NCBI RefSeq assembly: GCF_014694455.1
Contig: NZ_JAAUWT010000004.1
Location: 186,001-250,000 of the forward strand
DNA length: 64,000 bases
Direction: 5' to 3'
DNA from: Vibrio sp. S9_S30
Lineage (GTDB): Bacteria > Pseudomonadota > Gammaproteobacteria > Enterobacterales > Vibrionaceae
The stretch's first letter is position 1. Each line of letters opens with the position of its first letter. Shown in pieces: positions 1-8,291 of the stretch. The notes under the pieces are model-generated. The model was not told the origin of the DNA. It saw only the letters and a program-made list of their open reading frames with translations, and searched no databases. A program made the translations under genes and the position numbers.

Positions 1-1
1 T

Positions 2-2098
2 GCCAATGTAACGAAAGAATTGTTCACTCGTGAAGACCTTCTTTCACTTCAGTTTGATTTGTATCCTCTGATGGCTCACAGTCAAGGTAAGGTATTCATT
101 AACGCCTTTACCCGCAATCCCATGGCAGTGCCTCATGTTCTCATTGAGGAAATGGAGCGCTTTGCAAGTGAGCAGGCGCTTTCGAATATTTCAAGTATGT
201 TGTCGGAGCTGAAAGCGCAACAAAAGAACGTGTCAGAGGTTCGCCGCAACAATGCGTATGTTCTTTCTTCTATCCGTGCGCAGTCTGATCAAATGACCGT
301 GTCGGTGCATGAGTTTGTGATTGCTTTGCAACAACATTTAAGGTCTCAGCAAAAACAATCGGAAAGGGCGATAGATCGCGCCACCATGTTCATCTCAATC
401 ATCATTTTGCTGTTGTTACTGAGTGGTGTTTATCTCCACCGTTTCAACTCAGTGTTGACTAGGGATCTCAAAACCGTTACCGAAGAAATGTCGAGCTTGG
501 CGCAGGGCAAAACCAACATCGCCGTCGCAAATATTCAGCGTAACGATGAAATAGGGGAGCTGGCTCGTACTTTCGAAGCCTTTCAAACGGAAGCCATTGA
601 AAAAGTCAGAGTGACAGAAGATCTGCGGGTTCAAAAGAATTTACTCGAAGCCATTTTTGATAACATTCAAGATGGATTAAGTGTGTTTGATGACCAAGAT
701 AAGCTGGTGGCGTGGAATCAACGTTACCTAACGTTATTTAAATTGCAGCCTAACGAAGTCATGGTGGGTATGCCGTTAGATGAGTTGCAAAACCTTATGG
801 CAAGAACCCCCTTTCGTACGCGAAACTTAATGCAGGAAACGTTAGAGCTACAAGCGTTAAATGAAGAAAGAAAAGGGCGTTCGGCGGTGTTTGAGCGTTA
901 TTTTGATGATGGAAGGATCATCGAATTTCGGAGTCAGCCTATGCCAGAGGGCGGCTTTGTAACACTTTACAGTGACCTCTTTGAAAAAAAAGCCATAGAG
1001 CAGCAACTCCAACAGGCTCAAAAAATGGAAATGTTAGGGCAACTGACAGGAGGCGTTGCGCACGATTTCAATAACTTGTTGGCTTCGTTAATGGGGAACC
1101 TGCAACTGCTCGAAATGGGACCAACTCTCAATGAGAGCCAAGAAAAATACCTCTCCAGAGCGTTATTAGTAACGGAAAAAGGCAGCCAGTTGGTGGAGCG
1201 TCTGTTGGCATTTAGCCGCAAGCAACAGCTCTATCCTGAGTGGGTTCTCGTGGACGACTTGGTTGCTGGTGTTCTTGATATATCGGCGTACTGCGTGACA
1301 CCGAATATCACGGTCAACACCGATCTGACGTTGGGGGAACAGTGTATTTATGTTGACCCGTCTCAGCTAGAAAATGCACTCTTAAACTTAATTTTAAACA
1401 GTTCTGCGGCTATGCCTAAAGGTGGGGAGCTCACACTATCCACTTACAAGTCATCCCAGAGTGAGCATATTTTTCTTGAAGTGATTGATACTGGCGAAGG
1501 AATGAGCAAGGAAACCATGCAACGTGCACTTGAGCCATTTTTTACAACGAAGCAAACTGGTGAAGGGAGTGGCTTGGGGCTCAGTATGGTTTATGGGTTT
1601 GTGACACAAAGTGGCGGAGAGATAGACATCCACTCCGAGCCATCGCAAGGTACGCATGTCAAGTTAATGCTTCCGATTGGTCAGCAACCCAAGTGGGAAG
1701 ACGGGCAACATAAACGGAGTAGTCACGCGATTTCGGTTAAGCCCAATGCCGCAGTTTTACTGGTGGAAGATGACATCGAGGTGTCGAGCGTTATTCGTGA
1801 GCAGCTTGCGTTAATGCAACTCGAAGTCAGTGTTGTCCTTTCGGTAAAAGAGGCATTGGAACATTTGAAGGTAAAGGCATGTGAACTGGTTATCTCCGAT
1901 GTGAATTTAGGCTCAACTGAAGATGGCGTTCAGTTGCGCCAGATTTTGGCGTCAACCTTTCCTCATTTGCCGGTTATTCTCATGTCTGGGCTTCCGATAG
2001 AATCTCTCATCGAACACCACCATTTCAATCCTGAATGGCGGTTTATCGCCAAACCTTTTCAATACGAACGGCTAAAAGCCATGATTAATGTCGTGTAA
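2..2098 (+). CDS. Hybrid sensor histidine kinase (5' end cut by window)
   Basis: This is a membrane sensor kinase that should autophosphorylate on His and pass phosphate to its own receiver domain. The reading frame is open to base 2, so the N-terminus lies outside the window. Counting from the TTG codon at base 20, a periplasmic helical stretch is followed by a transmembrane segment near residues 124-140, a HAMP linker (about 141-200), a PAS-like domain (about 207-325) and the phosphoacceptor motif GGVAHDFNNLL with His near 348. The ATPase domain follows (N box NALLNLILNSSA, G boxes DTGEGM and GSGLGLSM). A C-terminal receiver has its phospho-Asp in LVISDVNLG and a conserved Lys in AKPF. No DNA-binding output is present, so a response regulator or HPt partner must be elsewhere, perhaps upstream. 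The frcBCA importer and a second binding protein follow directly, which suggests sugar sensing; this is inference. Confidence 0.9.
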   Translation, partial: ANVTKELFTREDLLSLQFDLYPLMAHSQGKVFINAFTRNPMAVPHVLIEEMERFASEQALSNISSMLSELKAQQKNVSEVRRNNAYVLSSIRAQSDQMTVSVHEFVIALQQHLRSQQKQSERAIDRATMFISIIILLLLLSGVYLHRFNSVLTRDLKTVTEEMSSLAQGKTNIAVANIQRNDEIGELARTFEAFQTEAIEKVRVTEDLRVQKNLLEAIFDNIQDGLSVFDDQDKLVAWNQRYLTLFKLQPNEVMVGMPLDELQNLMARTPFRTRNLMQETLELQALNEERKGRSAVFERYFDDGRIIEFRSQPMPEGGFVTLYSDLFEKKAIEQQLQQAQKMEMLGQLTGGVAHDFNNLLASLMGNLQLLEMGPTLNESQEKYLSRALLVTEKGSQLVERLLAFSRKQQLYPEWVLVDDLVAGVLDISAYCVTPNITVNTDLTLGEQCIYVDPSQLENALLNLILNSSAAMPKGGELTLSTYKSSQSEHIFLEVIDTGEGMSKETMQRALEPFFTTKQTGEGSGLGLSMVYGFVTQSGGEIDIHSEPSQGTHVKLMLPIGQQPKWEDGQHKRSSHAISVKPNAAVLLVEDDIEVSSVIREQLALMQLEVSVVLSVKEALEHLKVKACELVISDVNLGSTEDGVQLRQILASTFPHLPVILMSGLPIESLIEHHHFNPEWRFIAKPFQYERLKAMINVV

Positions 2099-2197
2099 TT
2101 TTCTCTTTTTAAATCAAAGGAATGAGAGTTTTATTTCAATTGTTAATGGGTTTTCTGCATTCTGAAATCATTCATTAGTTTTTCCCTGCCATTTTTG

Positions 2198-2226
2198 TAA
2201 AGCCAAGGAAGGATTAGGCCTTGGAC
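2198..2226 (+). promoter_or_regulatory. Inverted repeat upstream of frcB
   Basis: CCAAGG and CCTTGG arms flank a short purine-rich loop about 25-50 bases before the frcB start. It could be a regulator site or an mRNA hairpin in the leader. Nothing in the sequence decides which. Confidence 0.3.
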
Positions 2227-2250
2227 ATATAACTTGTAAGGGAGTAAACC

Positions 2251-3270
2251 ATGAAGAAGATAGTTACCATCGCGGCATTAACGGCTGCCATGTTCAGTGC
2301 ACCTCAAGTATTTTCAGCAGAAAAAACCATTGTGGGTTTGATCACTAAAACCAACACCAATCCTTTTTTCGTGAAAATGAAAGAAGGGGCCGAAGCCAAA
2401 GCGAATGAACTGGGAATGGAACTGCGTTCTTTCGCTGGGCGATACGATGGCGATAACGACTCACAAATTCAAGCGGTCGAAAACCTTATTTCATCCGGTG
2501 CGAAAGGCATTTTAATTGTCGCCAGTGATCCAGTGGCTTTAACACCTTCTATCGAGCGCGCTCGTAAAGCGGGTATCGTGGTTATTGCGTTAGATACACC
2601 ATTTTCTCCAGCCAATGTGGCCGATGCCACGTTTGCTACCGACAACTTTCTGGCTGGTGAACTGATTGGTAAATGGGCAAAAGCCAAACTGGGTGCAAAA
2701 GCGAAAGACGCCAAAATTGCGCTATTGGACTTAAGTACCGCGGGTATTACGGTTGATGTTGCTCGTAACCAAGGGTTTTTGAAAGGATTTGGTGTCGATG
2801 TGAAGGACGCAAATAAGATGCGTGATGAAGACGACCCTCGTATTGTCGGCAATGACGTGACCCAAGGTTCTGAAGAAGGGGGGCGCCGTGCGATGGAAAA
2901 CCTTTTACAAAAAGATCCAAATATCAATGTGGTTTACACCATTAACGAACCCGCTGCGGCAGGCGCATATGAGGCTCTGAAAGCGGTTGGAAAAGAGAAA
3001 GATGTCCTTCTTGTTTCTGTTGACGGAGGTTGCCCAGGCGTAGAAAACATTAAAGACAAGGTGATTGGCGCAACGTCGATGCAGTTCCCATTAAAAATGG
3101 CGTCTTTGGGCGTAGAGGCGATTGCGGAATACGCTAAATCAGGCGTAAAACCGGGAGCCACTCCAGGCAAAGGCTTCTTTGATACAGGCGTTGAGTTGAT
3201 TACCGATGAACCGGTTAATGGCGTTGAATCTTCAACATCGGCACAAGGGTTAAGTAAGTGTTGGGGGTAG
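2251..3270 (+). CDS. frcB: Periplasmic sugar-binding protein, FrcB-like
   Basis: This is the substrate-binding component of a ribose/fructose-class ABC importer (Peripla_BP_4 fold), acting in the periplasm. The 339-aa product starts with a clear signal peptide (MKK, hydrophobic core, cleavage after VFSA). The sugar-binding signature [15 protein letters not shown] and the conserved stretches [18 protein letters not shown] and VSVDGG follow. The start has a strong Shine-Dalgarno sequence (AAGGGAG). The permease and ATPase that follow resemble FrcC and FrcA of rhizobia, which import fructose, mannose and ribose. The assignment to fructose comes from resemblance of the whole set and is not visible in residues. 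A pair of stem-loops after the stop probably stabilises this transcript relative to the membrane subunits. Confidence 0.85.
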   Translation: MKKIVTIAALTAAMFSAPQVFSAEKTIVGLITKTNTNPFFVKMKEGAEAKANELGMELRSFAGRYDGDNDSQIQAVENLISSGAKGILIVASDPVALTPSIERARKAGIVVIALDTPFSPANVADATFATDNFLAGELIGKWAKAKLGAKAKDAKIALLDLSTAGITVDVARNQGFLKGFGVDVKDANKMRDEDDPRIVGNDVTQGSEEGGRRAMENLLQKDPNINVVYTINEPAAAGAYEALKAVGKEKDVLLVSVDGGCPGVENIKDKVIGATSMQFPLKMASLGVEAIAEYAKSGVKPGATPGKGFFDTGVELITDEPVNGVESSTSAQGLSKCWG

Positions 3271-3303
3271 TGTTTAGAGTTCACTAATGAGAGCGTAATC
3301 CCT

Positions 3304-3341
3304 CATTCACCTCATAGGGCAACATCCTATTACGGTGAATG
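3304..3341 (+). repeat. Nested stem-loop between frcB and frcC
   Basis: CATTCACC pairs with GGTGAATG, and inside it ATAGG pairs with CCTAT, giving a long nearly continuous stem. Such REP-like hairpins between a binding-protein gene and its permease gene usually protect the upstream mRNA and give excess binding protein. No T-tract follows, so it is not a simple terminator. Confidence 0.6.
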
Positions 3342-3349
3342 GGGAACCA

Positions 3350-3379
3350 ACCTGAGAGCGACGTCGAGCTCCATCAGGT
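3350..3379 (+). repeat. Second intercistronic stem-loop before frcC
   Basis: ACCTGA pairs with TCAGGT, with GAGC/GCTC pairing inside. It stands directly after the first hairpin and ends 27 bases before the chosen frcC start. Two consecutive hairpins fit an mRNA processing or attenuation role. Confidence 0.5.
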
Positions 3380-3406
3380 CAGATGTATAAAGTTAAGGAC
3401 AACGCT

Positions 3407-4480
3407 ATGACACACCCTTCGTCATCAGAGCCCAATTTTGAAAAAGCAGCGGAGCAAAACACAGACAAAAGCTTTGCTGAATTTAAGGAACCGACTTCGA
3501 TTGGCTTAAACGTGCAACGGTTTTTGCACAATCAGCCTACCGCCGCCCCATTTTTAGTCCTTATTTTGGCGGTAGCCATTTTTAGCTTTCTGATTGGTGA
3601 CCGCTTTTTACACCCGTTCAACATGTCATTGATCTTGCAGCAAGTCACGATTATCGGTGTGCTAGGCATTGCGCAAACACTCATCATTTTAACTGCCGGA
3701 ATCGATCTGTCGGTGGGTGCCATTATGGTGCTGTGTTCCGTGGTTATGGGTCGTATGGCGATGGATTTTGGTTTACCCCCTATTGTGGCGTTTGGTATTG
3801 GCATGTTGGTGGGCACACTGGCTGGGATGATTAATGGTTTACTGGTTTCTCGATTTAAGCTGCCGCCGTTTATCGCAACACTGGGTACATGGAACATCTT
3901 TTTTGCACTGAACTTGTGGTACTCCAATAGCCAAACCATTCGTTCTCAAGCCATTGCCAAAAATGCCCCTTTACTGCAATGGATGGGTGAAACGGTAGAA
4001 GTATTTGGTGCAAGGTTAACGTATGGTTCTATGCTCATGATCGTGTTGTTCGCGGTGATTTGGTACGCACTGAACTGGACGGCTTGGGGACGGCATGTAT
4101 ACGCTACAGGTGACGACCCAGATGCGGCAAGATTAGCGGGTATTCGAACTCAAAAGATATTGATGTCGGTTTATGTGGTTGCTGGGTTCATTTGTGCCAT
4201 TGGGGCCTGGGTGTTAGTTGGCCGTATTGGGTCGATAAGCCCCCAAGCTGGATACACGGCTAACTTAGATTCCATTACAGCGGTTGTCATCGGTGGAACC
4301 AGTTTGTTTGGAGGGCGAGGCTCCATATTCGGCACTTTAATTGGTGCGCTCATCGTGGGTGTGTTTCGAAATGGGTTAGCTCTGCTGGGGGTGGATGTGC
4401 TGTGGCAAGAGTTTACGGTTGGGTTATTAATTATTGTCGCGGTTGGTGTGGATCACTGGATCAGGAAGGTATCGGTATGA
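3407..4480 (+). CDS. frcC: Sugar ABC transporter permease, FrcC-like
   Basis: This is the inner-membrane permease of the importer (BPD_transp_2, ribose/fructose class), 357 aa from the chosen start. An ATG eight codons upstream (3383) is in frame, but only the ATG at 3407 has a good ribosome site (AAGGA, 9 bases away). After a polar N-terminal tail there are about eight to ten hydrophobic segments. The family signatures LTAGIDLSVGAIM, LPPFIATLGTWNI, GDDPDAARLAGI and VIGGTSLFGGRGS are all present. The stop overlaps the start of the ATPase gene (ATGA), indicating translational coupling. It closely resembles the rhizobial fructose permease FrcC as I recall it. Confidence 0.85.
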   Translation: MTHPSSSEPNFEKAAEQNTDKSFAEFKEPTSIGLNVQRFLHNQPTAAPFLVLILAVAIFSFLIGDRFLHPFNMSLILQQVTIIGVLGIAQTLIILTAGIDLSVGAIMVLCSVVMGRMAMDFGLPPIVAFGIGMLVGTLAGMINGLLVSRFKLPPFIATLGTWNIFFALNLWYSNSQTIRSQAIAKNAPLLQWMGETVEVFGARLTYGSMLMIVLFAVIWYALNWTAWGRHVYATGDDPDAARLAGIRTQKILMSVYVVAGFICAIGAWVLVGRIGSISPQAGYTANLDSITAVVIGGTSLFGGRGSIFGTLIGALIVGVFRNGLALLGVDVLWQEFTVGLLIIVAVGVDHWIRKVSV

Positions 4481-5247
4481 GCGATGTCGTATTGCAAGCA
4501 AGAGGGCTAGTGAAACGCTACGGTCGGGTCACCGCCTTAGATGGTGCGGATTTCGACCTTTATAAAGGTGAAATTCTGGCGGTAATTGGCGACAACGGTG
4601 CAGGGAAATCCAGTTTAATTAAAGCACTCTCGGGAGCGCTGGTTCCGGATGCGGGGGAAATAAAATTAGATGGGCAAGCGGTTTCGTTTAAAAGCCCTAT
4701 GAATGCAAGAGATATGGGCATAGAAACGGTGTACCAAAACTTGGCGGTGGCTCCCGCTTTGAATATCTCCGATAACCTATTTTTAGGGCGAGAAATCCGA
4801 CGCTCCGGAATACTGGGTTCCGTTTTTCGTATGCTGGATAAGAAAGCCATGAACGAAAGGGCAAAACAGCAATTGGCGGATTTGGGTTTGATGACCATTC
4901 AAAACATAACACAAACGGTAGAGACGCTCTCGGGCGGTCAAAGGCAGGGGGTGGCTGTCGCAAGATCAGCGCTGTTTGGCAGTAAAGTCGTGATTATGGA
5001 TGAACCTACCGCTGCTTTAGGTGTAAAAGAATCGAGAAAAGTGTTGAATTTGATTCGTCAGGTAAGAGATCGGGGGCTCCCTGTGGTATTGATTAGCCAC
5101 AATATGCCACACGTCTTTGAGGTCGCTGACCGAATTCATGTTCATCGATTGGGTAAGCGTGCCGATATCATCACACCGAAAACTCACTCTATGTCTGACG
5201 CGGTTGCTATTATGACAGGAGCAGTAGAACCGGGCACTGCCGCCTGA
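4477..5247 (+). CDS. frcA: Sugar ABC transporter ATPase, FrcA-like
   Basis: This is the cytoplasmic ATPase that energises the FrcBC importer. The 256-aa protein carries a single nucleotide-binding domain: Walker A GDNGAGKSS, Q-loop around YQNLAV, signature LSGGQRQG, Walker B VVIMDEPTAALG and switch His in LISHNM. Ribose-type systems usually have a tandem ATPase of about 500 aa, while FrcA-type systems have one domain, which supports the frc assignment. The start is the ATG overlapping the frcC stop; the longer in-frame extension to 4402 lies inside frcC and is not needed. Confidence 0.87.
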   Translation: MSDVVLQARGLVKRYGRVTALDGADFDLYKGEILAVIGDNGAGKSSLIKALSGALVPDAGEIKLDGQAVSFKSPMNARDMGIETVYQNLAVAPALNISDNLFLGREIRRSGILGSVFRMLDKKAMNERAKQQLADLGLMTIQNITQTVETLSGGQRQGVAVARSALFGSKVVIMDEPTAALGVKESRKVLNLIRQVRDRGLPVVLISHNMPHVFEVADRIHVHRLGKRADIITPKTHSMSDAVAIMTGAVEPGTAA

Positions 5248-5251
5248 TTCT

Positions 5252-5304
5252 CATAAAATCTATCCTCCATTTTATGGTCTCTATTGCTGTGGCAACCGCA
5301 ATAG
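5252..5304 (+). promoter_or_regulatory. Two small hairpins between frcA and the next gene
   Basis: CATAAAAT/ATTTTATG (5252-5276) is followed by CTATTGC/GCAATAG (5281-5304). Neither has a strong T-tract. They may weaken read-through or protect mRNA ends between frcA and the second binding-protein gene. Confidence 0.4.
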
Positions 5305-5347
5305 TAGGCTTACTCAAAGGGGAAATTTGGATATCAAGGTGTCATAT

Positions 5348-6265
5348 ATGCGTAAATTAGTGCTTTGGTGGATGGTGAGTTTTGCTCTGGTTTCCAGAGT
5401 TTTCGCCAATTCTGACTATTCTATTGGGGTTTCAGTGGCTGATCTCACGAACCCTTATTTTGTCAAAATGATTGAAAGCATTAAGTCGGAAGTGGCGGAA
5501 TTGCCGAGTAAAAGCATCGACGTCATTGTTCGCTCTAGCGCCTACGATTTAGATCGACAAATCCAGCAGATGGAGTCCTTTATCGAACAGAAAGTGGATT
5601 TAATCTTGCTTGTTGCGTCCGATGAATTGGCGATTGCTCCCGCAGTGAGTCGGGCACAGCGTGCTGGTATTCGTGTAATCGCCGTGGATGTCCGAGCATC
5701 GGGTGCAGACGTGACCATTACAACAGACAATATTCAAGCTGGTGAGATGGCTTGTTTGAATCTGGTGAACAAGCTAAACCAAAAGGGCAAAGTTCTGATC
5801 ATAAATGGTCCGCCTGTTTCTGCCAGTTTAGATCGCGTAGCCGGTTGTAAATCGGTACTGAATGATTATCCCGATATTGAATTGTTGGGGGCGGATCTCA
5901 ACGGTACGGGAAGCTACGATGGTGGTTTAGAAGCCATGGCCTATGCACTTCATGCCTATGAAAAAATAGATGGCGTTTTTGCCATTAATGATCCGACCGC
6001 TTTAGGGGCAGAGCAGGCATTGCTTCAATCTGGTGCTCAAGTGTGGATTACGTCAGTCGATGGTGCACCATTAGCGGTAGAAGCACTCAAGGAGAATCGT
6101 CATAACTGGCTGGGAACGGCTGCACAGTTTCCCTCGCAAATGAGCCGAAAAGCCGTGCAAATTGGGCTTGATCTTATACGTGGTGGAAAAGTCGAGAAAG
6201 AACTTGTCTTAATTCAGCCTGAATTTATTAATGCGTCTAACTATCGTGAATTTTCGGGCTGGTAA
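5348..6265 (+). CDS. Second periplasmic sugar-binding protein, possible sensor partner
   Basis: This is a Peripla_BP_4-type binding protein of 305 aa with an N-terminal signal sequence (MRKLVLWWMVSFAL, cleavage near VFAN). The binding fold signatures ADLTNPYFVKMIES, LLVASDELAIAPA, VIAVDV and SVDGAPLAVEAL are present. I chose the ATG at 5348 over an in-frame TTG at 5327 because the signal peptide begins there and AGGTG precedes it. It is only distantly similar to FrcB and has no permease or ATPase of its own downstream. It may broaden substrate range of the FrcBCA importer. Alternatively it may be the periplasmic ligand receptor of the hybrid kinase at the left edge, as TorT is for TorS. The second option is inference from gene order. 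Confidence 0.8.
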   Translation: MRKLVLWWMVSFALVSRVFANSDYSIGVSVADLTNPYFVKMIESIKSEVAELPSKSIDVIVRSSAYDLDRQIQQMESFIEQKVDLILLVASDELAIAPAVSRAQRAGIRVIAVDVRASGADVTITTDNIQAGEMACLNLVNKLNQKGKVLIINGPPVSASLDRVAGCKSVLNDYPDIELLGADLNGTGSYDGGLEAMAYALHAYEKIDGVFAINDPTALGAEQALLQSGAQVWITSVDGAPLAVEALKENRHNWLGTAAQFPSQMSRKAVQIGLDLIRGGKVEKELVLIQPEFINASNYREFSGW

Positions 6266-6270
6266 GCTAT

Positions 6271-6324
6271 TCAGCCTAGGAATTCATCTCAGCCTAGTAA
6301 TTCGTCTCAGCTTAGTAATTCGTA
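6271..6324 (+). repeat. Tandem repeat, 18-bp unit, three copies
   Basis: Three direct copies of TCAGCCTAGTAATTCGTC-like units (6271-6288, 6289-6306, 6307-6324) with few mismatches. They begin five bases after the stop of the second binding-protein gene. This is one of several short arrays placed after stop codons in this window. Confidence 0.9.
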
Positions 6325-6481
6325 ACAGAAGGCCTTTCTCATCATTGGTGCTGCTGACGGCGTTGAATTCACCTGCAATAGGTTCGTGAGTGACGCGTAA
6401 GCCTGCCTTGTGATCAACATAAACTTCTGACGAGATAAGATGTAACGTGTAGGTTAAGGAACGCTTTCCATTCTTTGTCAT
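6284..6481 (-). CDS. Possible small hypothetical protein
   Basis: A 65-codon frame with no recognised domain. Codon use looks rather like a real gene in its first 50 codons, but the last 12 residues (ITKLRRITRLR) are simply translated tandem repeat. There is no good ribosome site before the ATG, and a transcription-terminator-like hairpin lies immediately upstream. It could be a gene remnant or chance. I do not assign a function. Confidence 0.25.
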   Translation of the reverse strand: MTKNGKRSLTYTLHLISSEVYVDHKAGLRVTHEPIAGEFNAVSSTNDEKGLLLRITKLRRITRLR

Positions 6482-6487
6482 ACAACA

Positions 6488-6512
6488 AAGCCAGAGTTTC
6501 GAACTCTGGCTT
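6488..6512. terminator. Bidirectional hairpin after cydC
   Basis: Perfect 11-bp stem AAGCCAGAGTT/AACTCTGGCTT with a 3-base loop. It lies between the end of the plus-strand sugar genes and the end of cydC. T-tracts are weak on both sides. Confidence 0.65.
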
Positions 6513-6572
6513 CATATTATCCCACTGTCGCTGATTTGTTTTAATTTACAAAAGTATAAATATACAAAGGCA

Positions 6573-8291
6573 TTACAGCGTCTGGCAAAGTTGATAGTAG
6601 CGTTCTTTCTTTGCCATTAACTCAGTGTGATTGCCTGACTCGATGAATTCGCCTTGTTCCATTAAGCAAATTTTATCCATGTTTTCCAAACCGACTAAAC
6701 GGTGTGTAATGAAAATCATGGTTTTTCCGCTGAAGTGCTTTTCAAATAGAGCAACCATTTGTTGTTCGGTTTGTTTGTCGAGACCTTCAGTTGGCTCATC
6801 CATCAGAACAATAGGGGAATGACGTAAAATCGCACGGGCGATCCCTATTCGTCTTTTTTCGCCACCTGAGAGTTGTCTTCCGCCTTCACCAAGCCAAGCA
6901 TCCAATCCTTTATCTTCATTCAGTTTGGACAGCCCGACTTGTACTAATACATCAATAAGCTGTGCATCTTCAGCATCGGGTAGAGCGATGGTCAGGTTGT
7001 CTCGTAAGGTACCATTTAGAATATCGACACGTTGGCTAATAACCGATGTGGATTGTCTGAGTGCACTTTCATTCCATCGAGTGAGATCTTTCCCTCCAAT
7101 GAGTACTGAACCGGATTGCGGATCCCAAATGCGTGTTACCAATTGCAGCAAGGTGGACTTTCCTGAGCCTGTTTGACCAACAATCGCTACCTTCTGACCT
7201 TGTTCAATGGACAAGTTAATGTTTTTCACGACTGGCGCTGAAGGGTCATAGCCAAAGGTGACGTCAGACAGTTCCACCGAGAAGTGGTCCGGTTGCGCGG
7301 TGCTTTGTTCTGTAAATGTAACTTCTGGATCAGCATGAATAATTTCATTAAGGCGTCTAGCCGATGTCACGGTTTGCCCCAAATATTGGAACGCACCAGC
7401 AATAGGCATCAGTACTTCGAAACTGGCCATGGTCGCGAAAGCAATCATTGCGATATAGGGATCGGGTGCTCGCCCACCGACGCCGTCTGCTGCTAACCAA
7501 ATCATGAGCACCAACGTCAAACCACTGGCAAGCATCAGTAGGCTACTTGCCAGCCCGGTAATTCGAGCATGATTTGCTTGGTTTACCATTAAATCGGCTT
7601 GCTTTTCCGCGATGTTGCGTCGGTAGCGCTCTTCAACCCCAAACAGCACCAGTTCAGCATGACCTTGAATCCAATCGAGCGTAGCGACCCGAAGTTCTGA
7701 TTTATTTAATGTCAGTTGCTGGCCGTTTAGCTTACCCAACTTATAAAAAATGATGGGCCAAATGAACACGAGAGAGAGTAAGATACCACCCAAGGTTAGC
7801 CCCAATACAGGGTCGAACCAGCAAAGAAAAATCGTCAGTGAAATGATGCCGAGTGTGCTGACCACGAGTGGGCTAATAAGCCTCAAGTAAACGTGGTCCA
7901 TGGCATCGATATCCGCGACCAATCTATTGAGTAGGTCAGCATCGCGAATGTTGGCAACGTTGCCTGGGATCAGCGGCGTTAACTTTTCAAAAAAGAAAAT
8001 GCGCAAATCGGTAAGGAGCTTGAACGTTGCATTGTGGCTAACAACGCGTTCACCCCAGCGACCAGCCGTCCGGCTCATGGCAAAACCACGCACAAAAGCC
8101 CCAGGTAACATATAGTTAAATGTTTCACGAGCAATGGATAAACCGGCTACGGCAGACGCCGCAATGAACCAGCCAGACAGTGTAAGCAACCCGATAGACG
8201 CAAACAGTGTGGCAAAGGCAAGCAACATTCCCAGCGATAGCCCAAACCAATGCTTCTTATAGAGTTTCAGATAAGGCAGTAAATCACGCAT
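6573..8291 (-). CDS. cydC: CydC subunit of the CydDC thiol exporter
   Basis: This is one half of the heterodimeric ABC exporter CydDC, which moves glutathione and cysteine to the periplasm and is needed for cytochrome bd assembly. The 572-aa length equals the E. coli protein, and the N-terminus (MRDLLPYLKLYKKHW, then LLTLSGWFIAASAVAG) matches CydC as known. Six transmembrane helices occupy roughly residues 1-310. The ATPase domain has Walker A GQTGSGKST, signature LSGGEKRR and Walker B IVLMDEPTEG. Its start overlaps the cydD stop by 8 bases, so the two are translated together. Confidence 0.96.
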   Translation of the reverse strand: MRDLLPYLKLYKKHWFGLSLGMLLAFATLFASIGLLTLSGWFIAASAVAGLSIARETFNYMLPGAFVRGFAMSRTAGRWGERVVSHNATFKLLTDLRIFFFEKLTPLIPGNVANIRDADLLNRLVADIDAMDHVYLRLISPLVVSTLGIISLTIFLCWFDPVLGLTLGGILLSLVFIWPIIFYKLGKLNGQQLTLNKSELRVATLDWIQGHAELVLFGVEERYRRNIAEKQADLMVNQANHARITGLASSLLMLASGLTLVLMIWLAADGVGGRAPDPYIAMIAFATMASFEVLMPIAGAFQYLGQTVTSARRLNEIIHADPEVTFTEQSTAQPDHFSVELSDVTFGYDPSAPVVKNINLSIEQGQKVAIVGQTGSGKSTLLQLVTRIWDPQSGSVLIGGKDLTRWNESALRQSTSVISQRVDILNGTLRDNLTIALPDAEDAQLIDVLVQVGLSKLNEDKGLDAWLGEGGRQLSGGEKRRIGIARAILRHSPIVLMDEPTEGLDKQTEQQMVALFEKHFSGKTMIFITHRLVGLENMDKICLMEQGEFIESGNHTELMAKKERYYQLCQTL

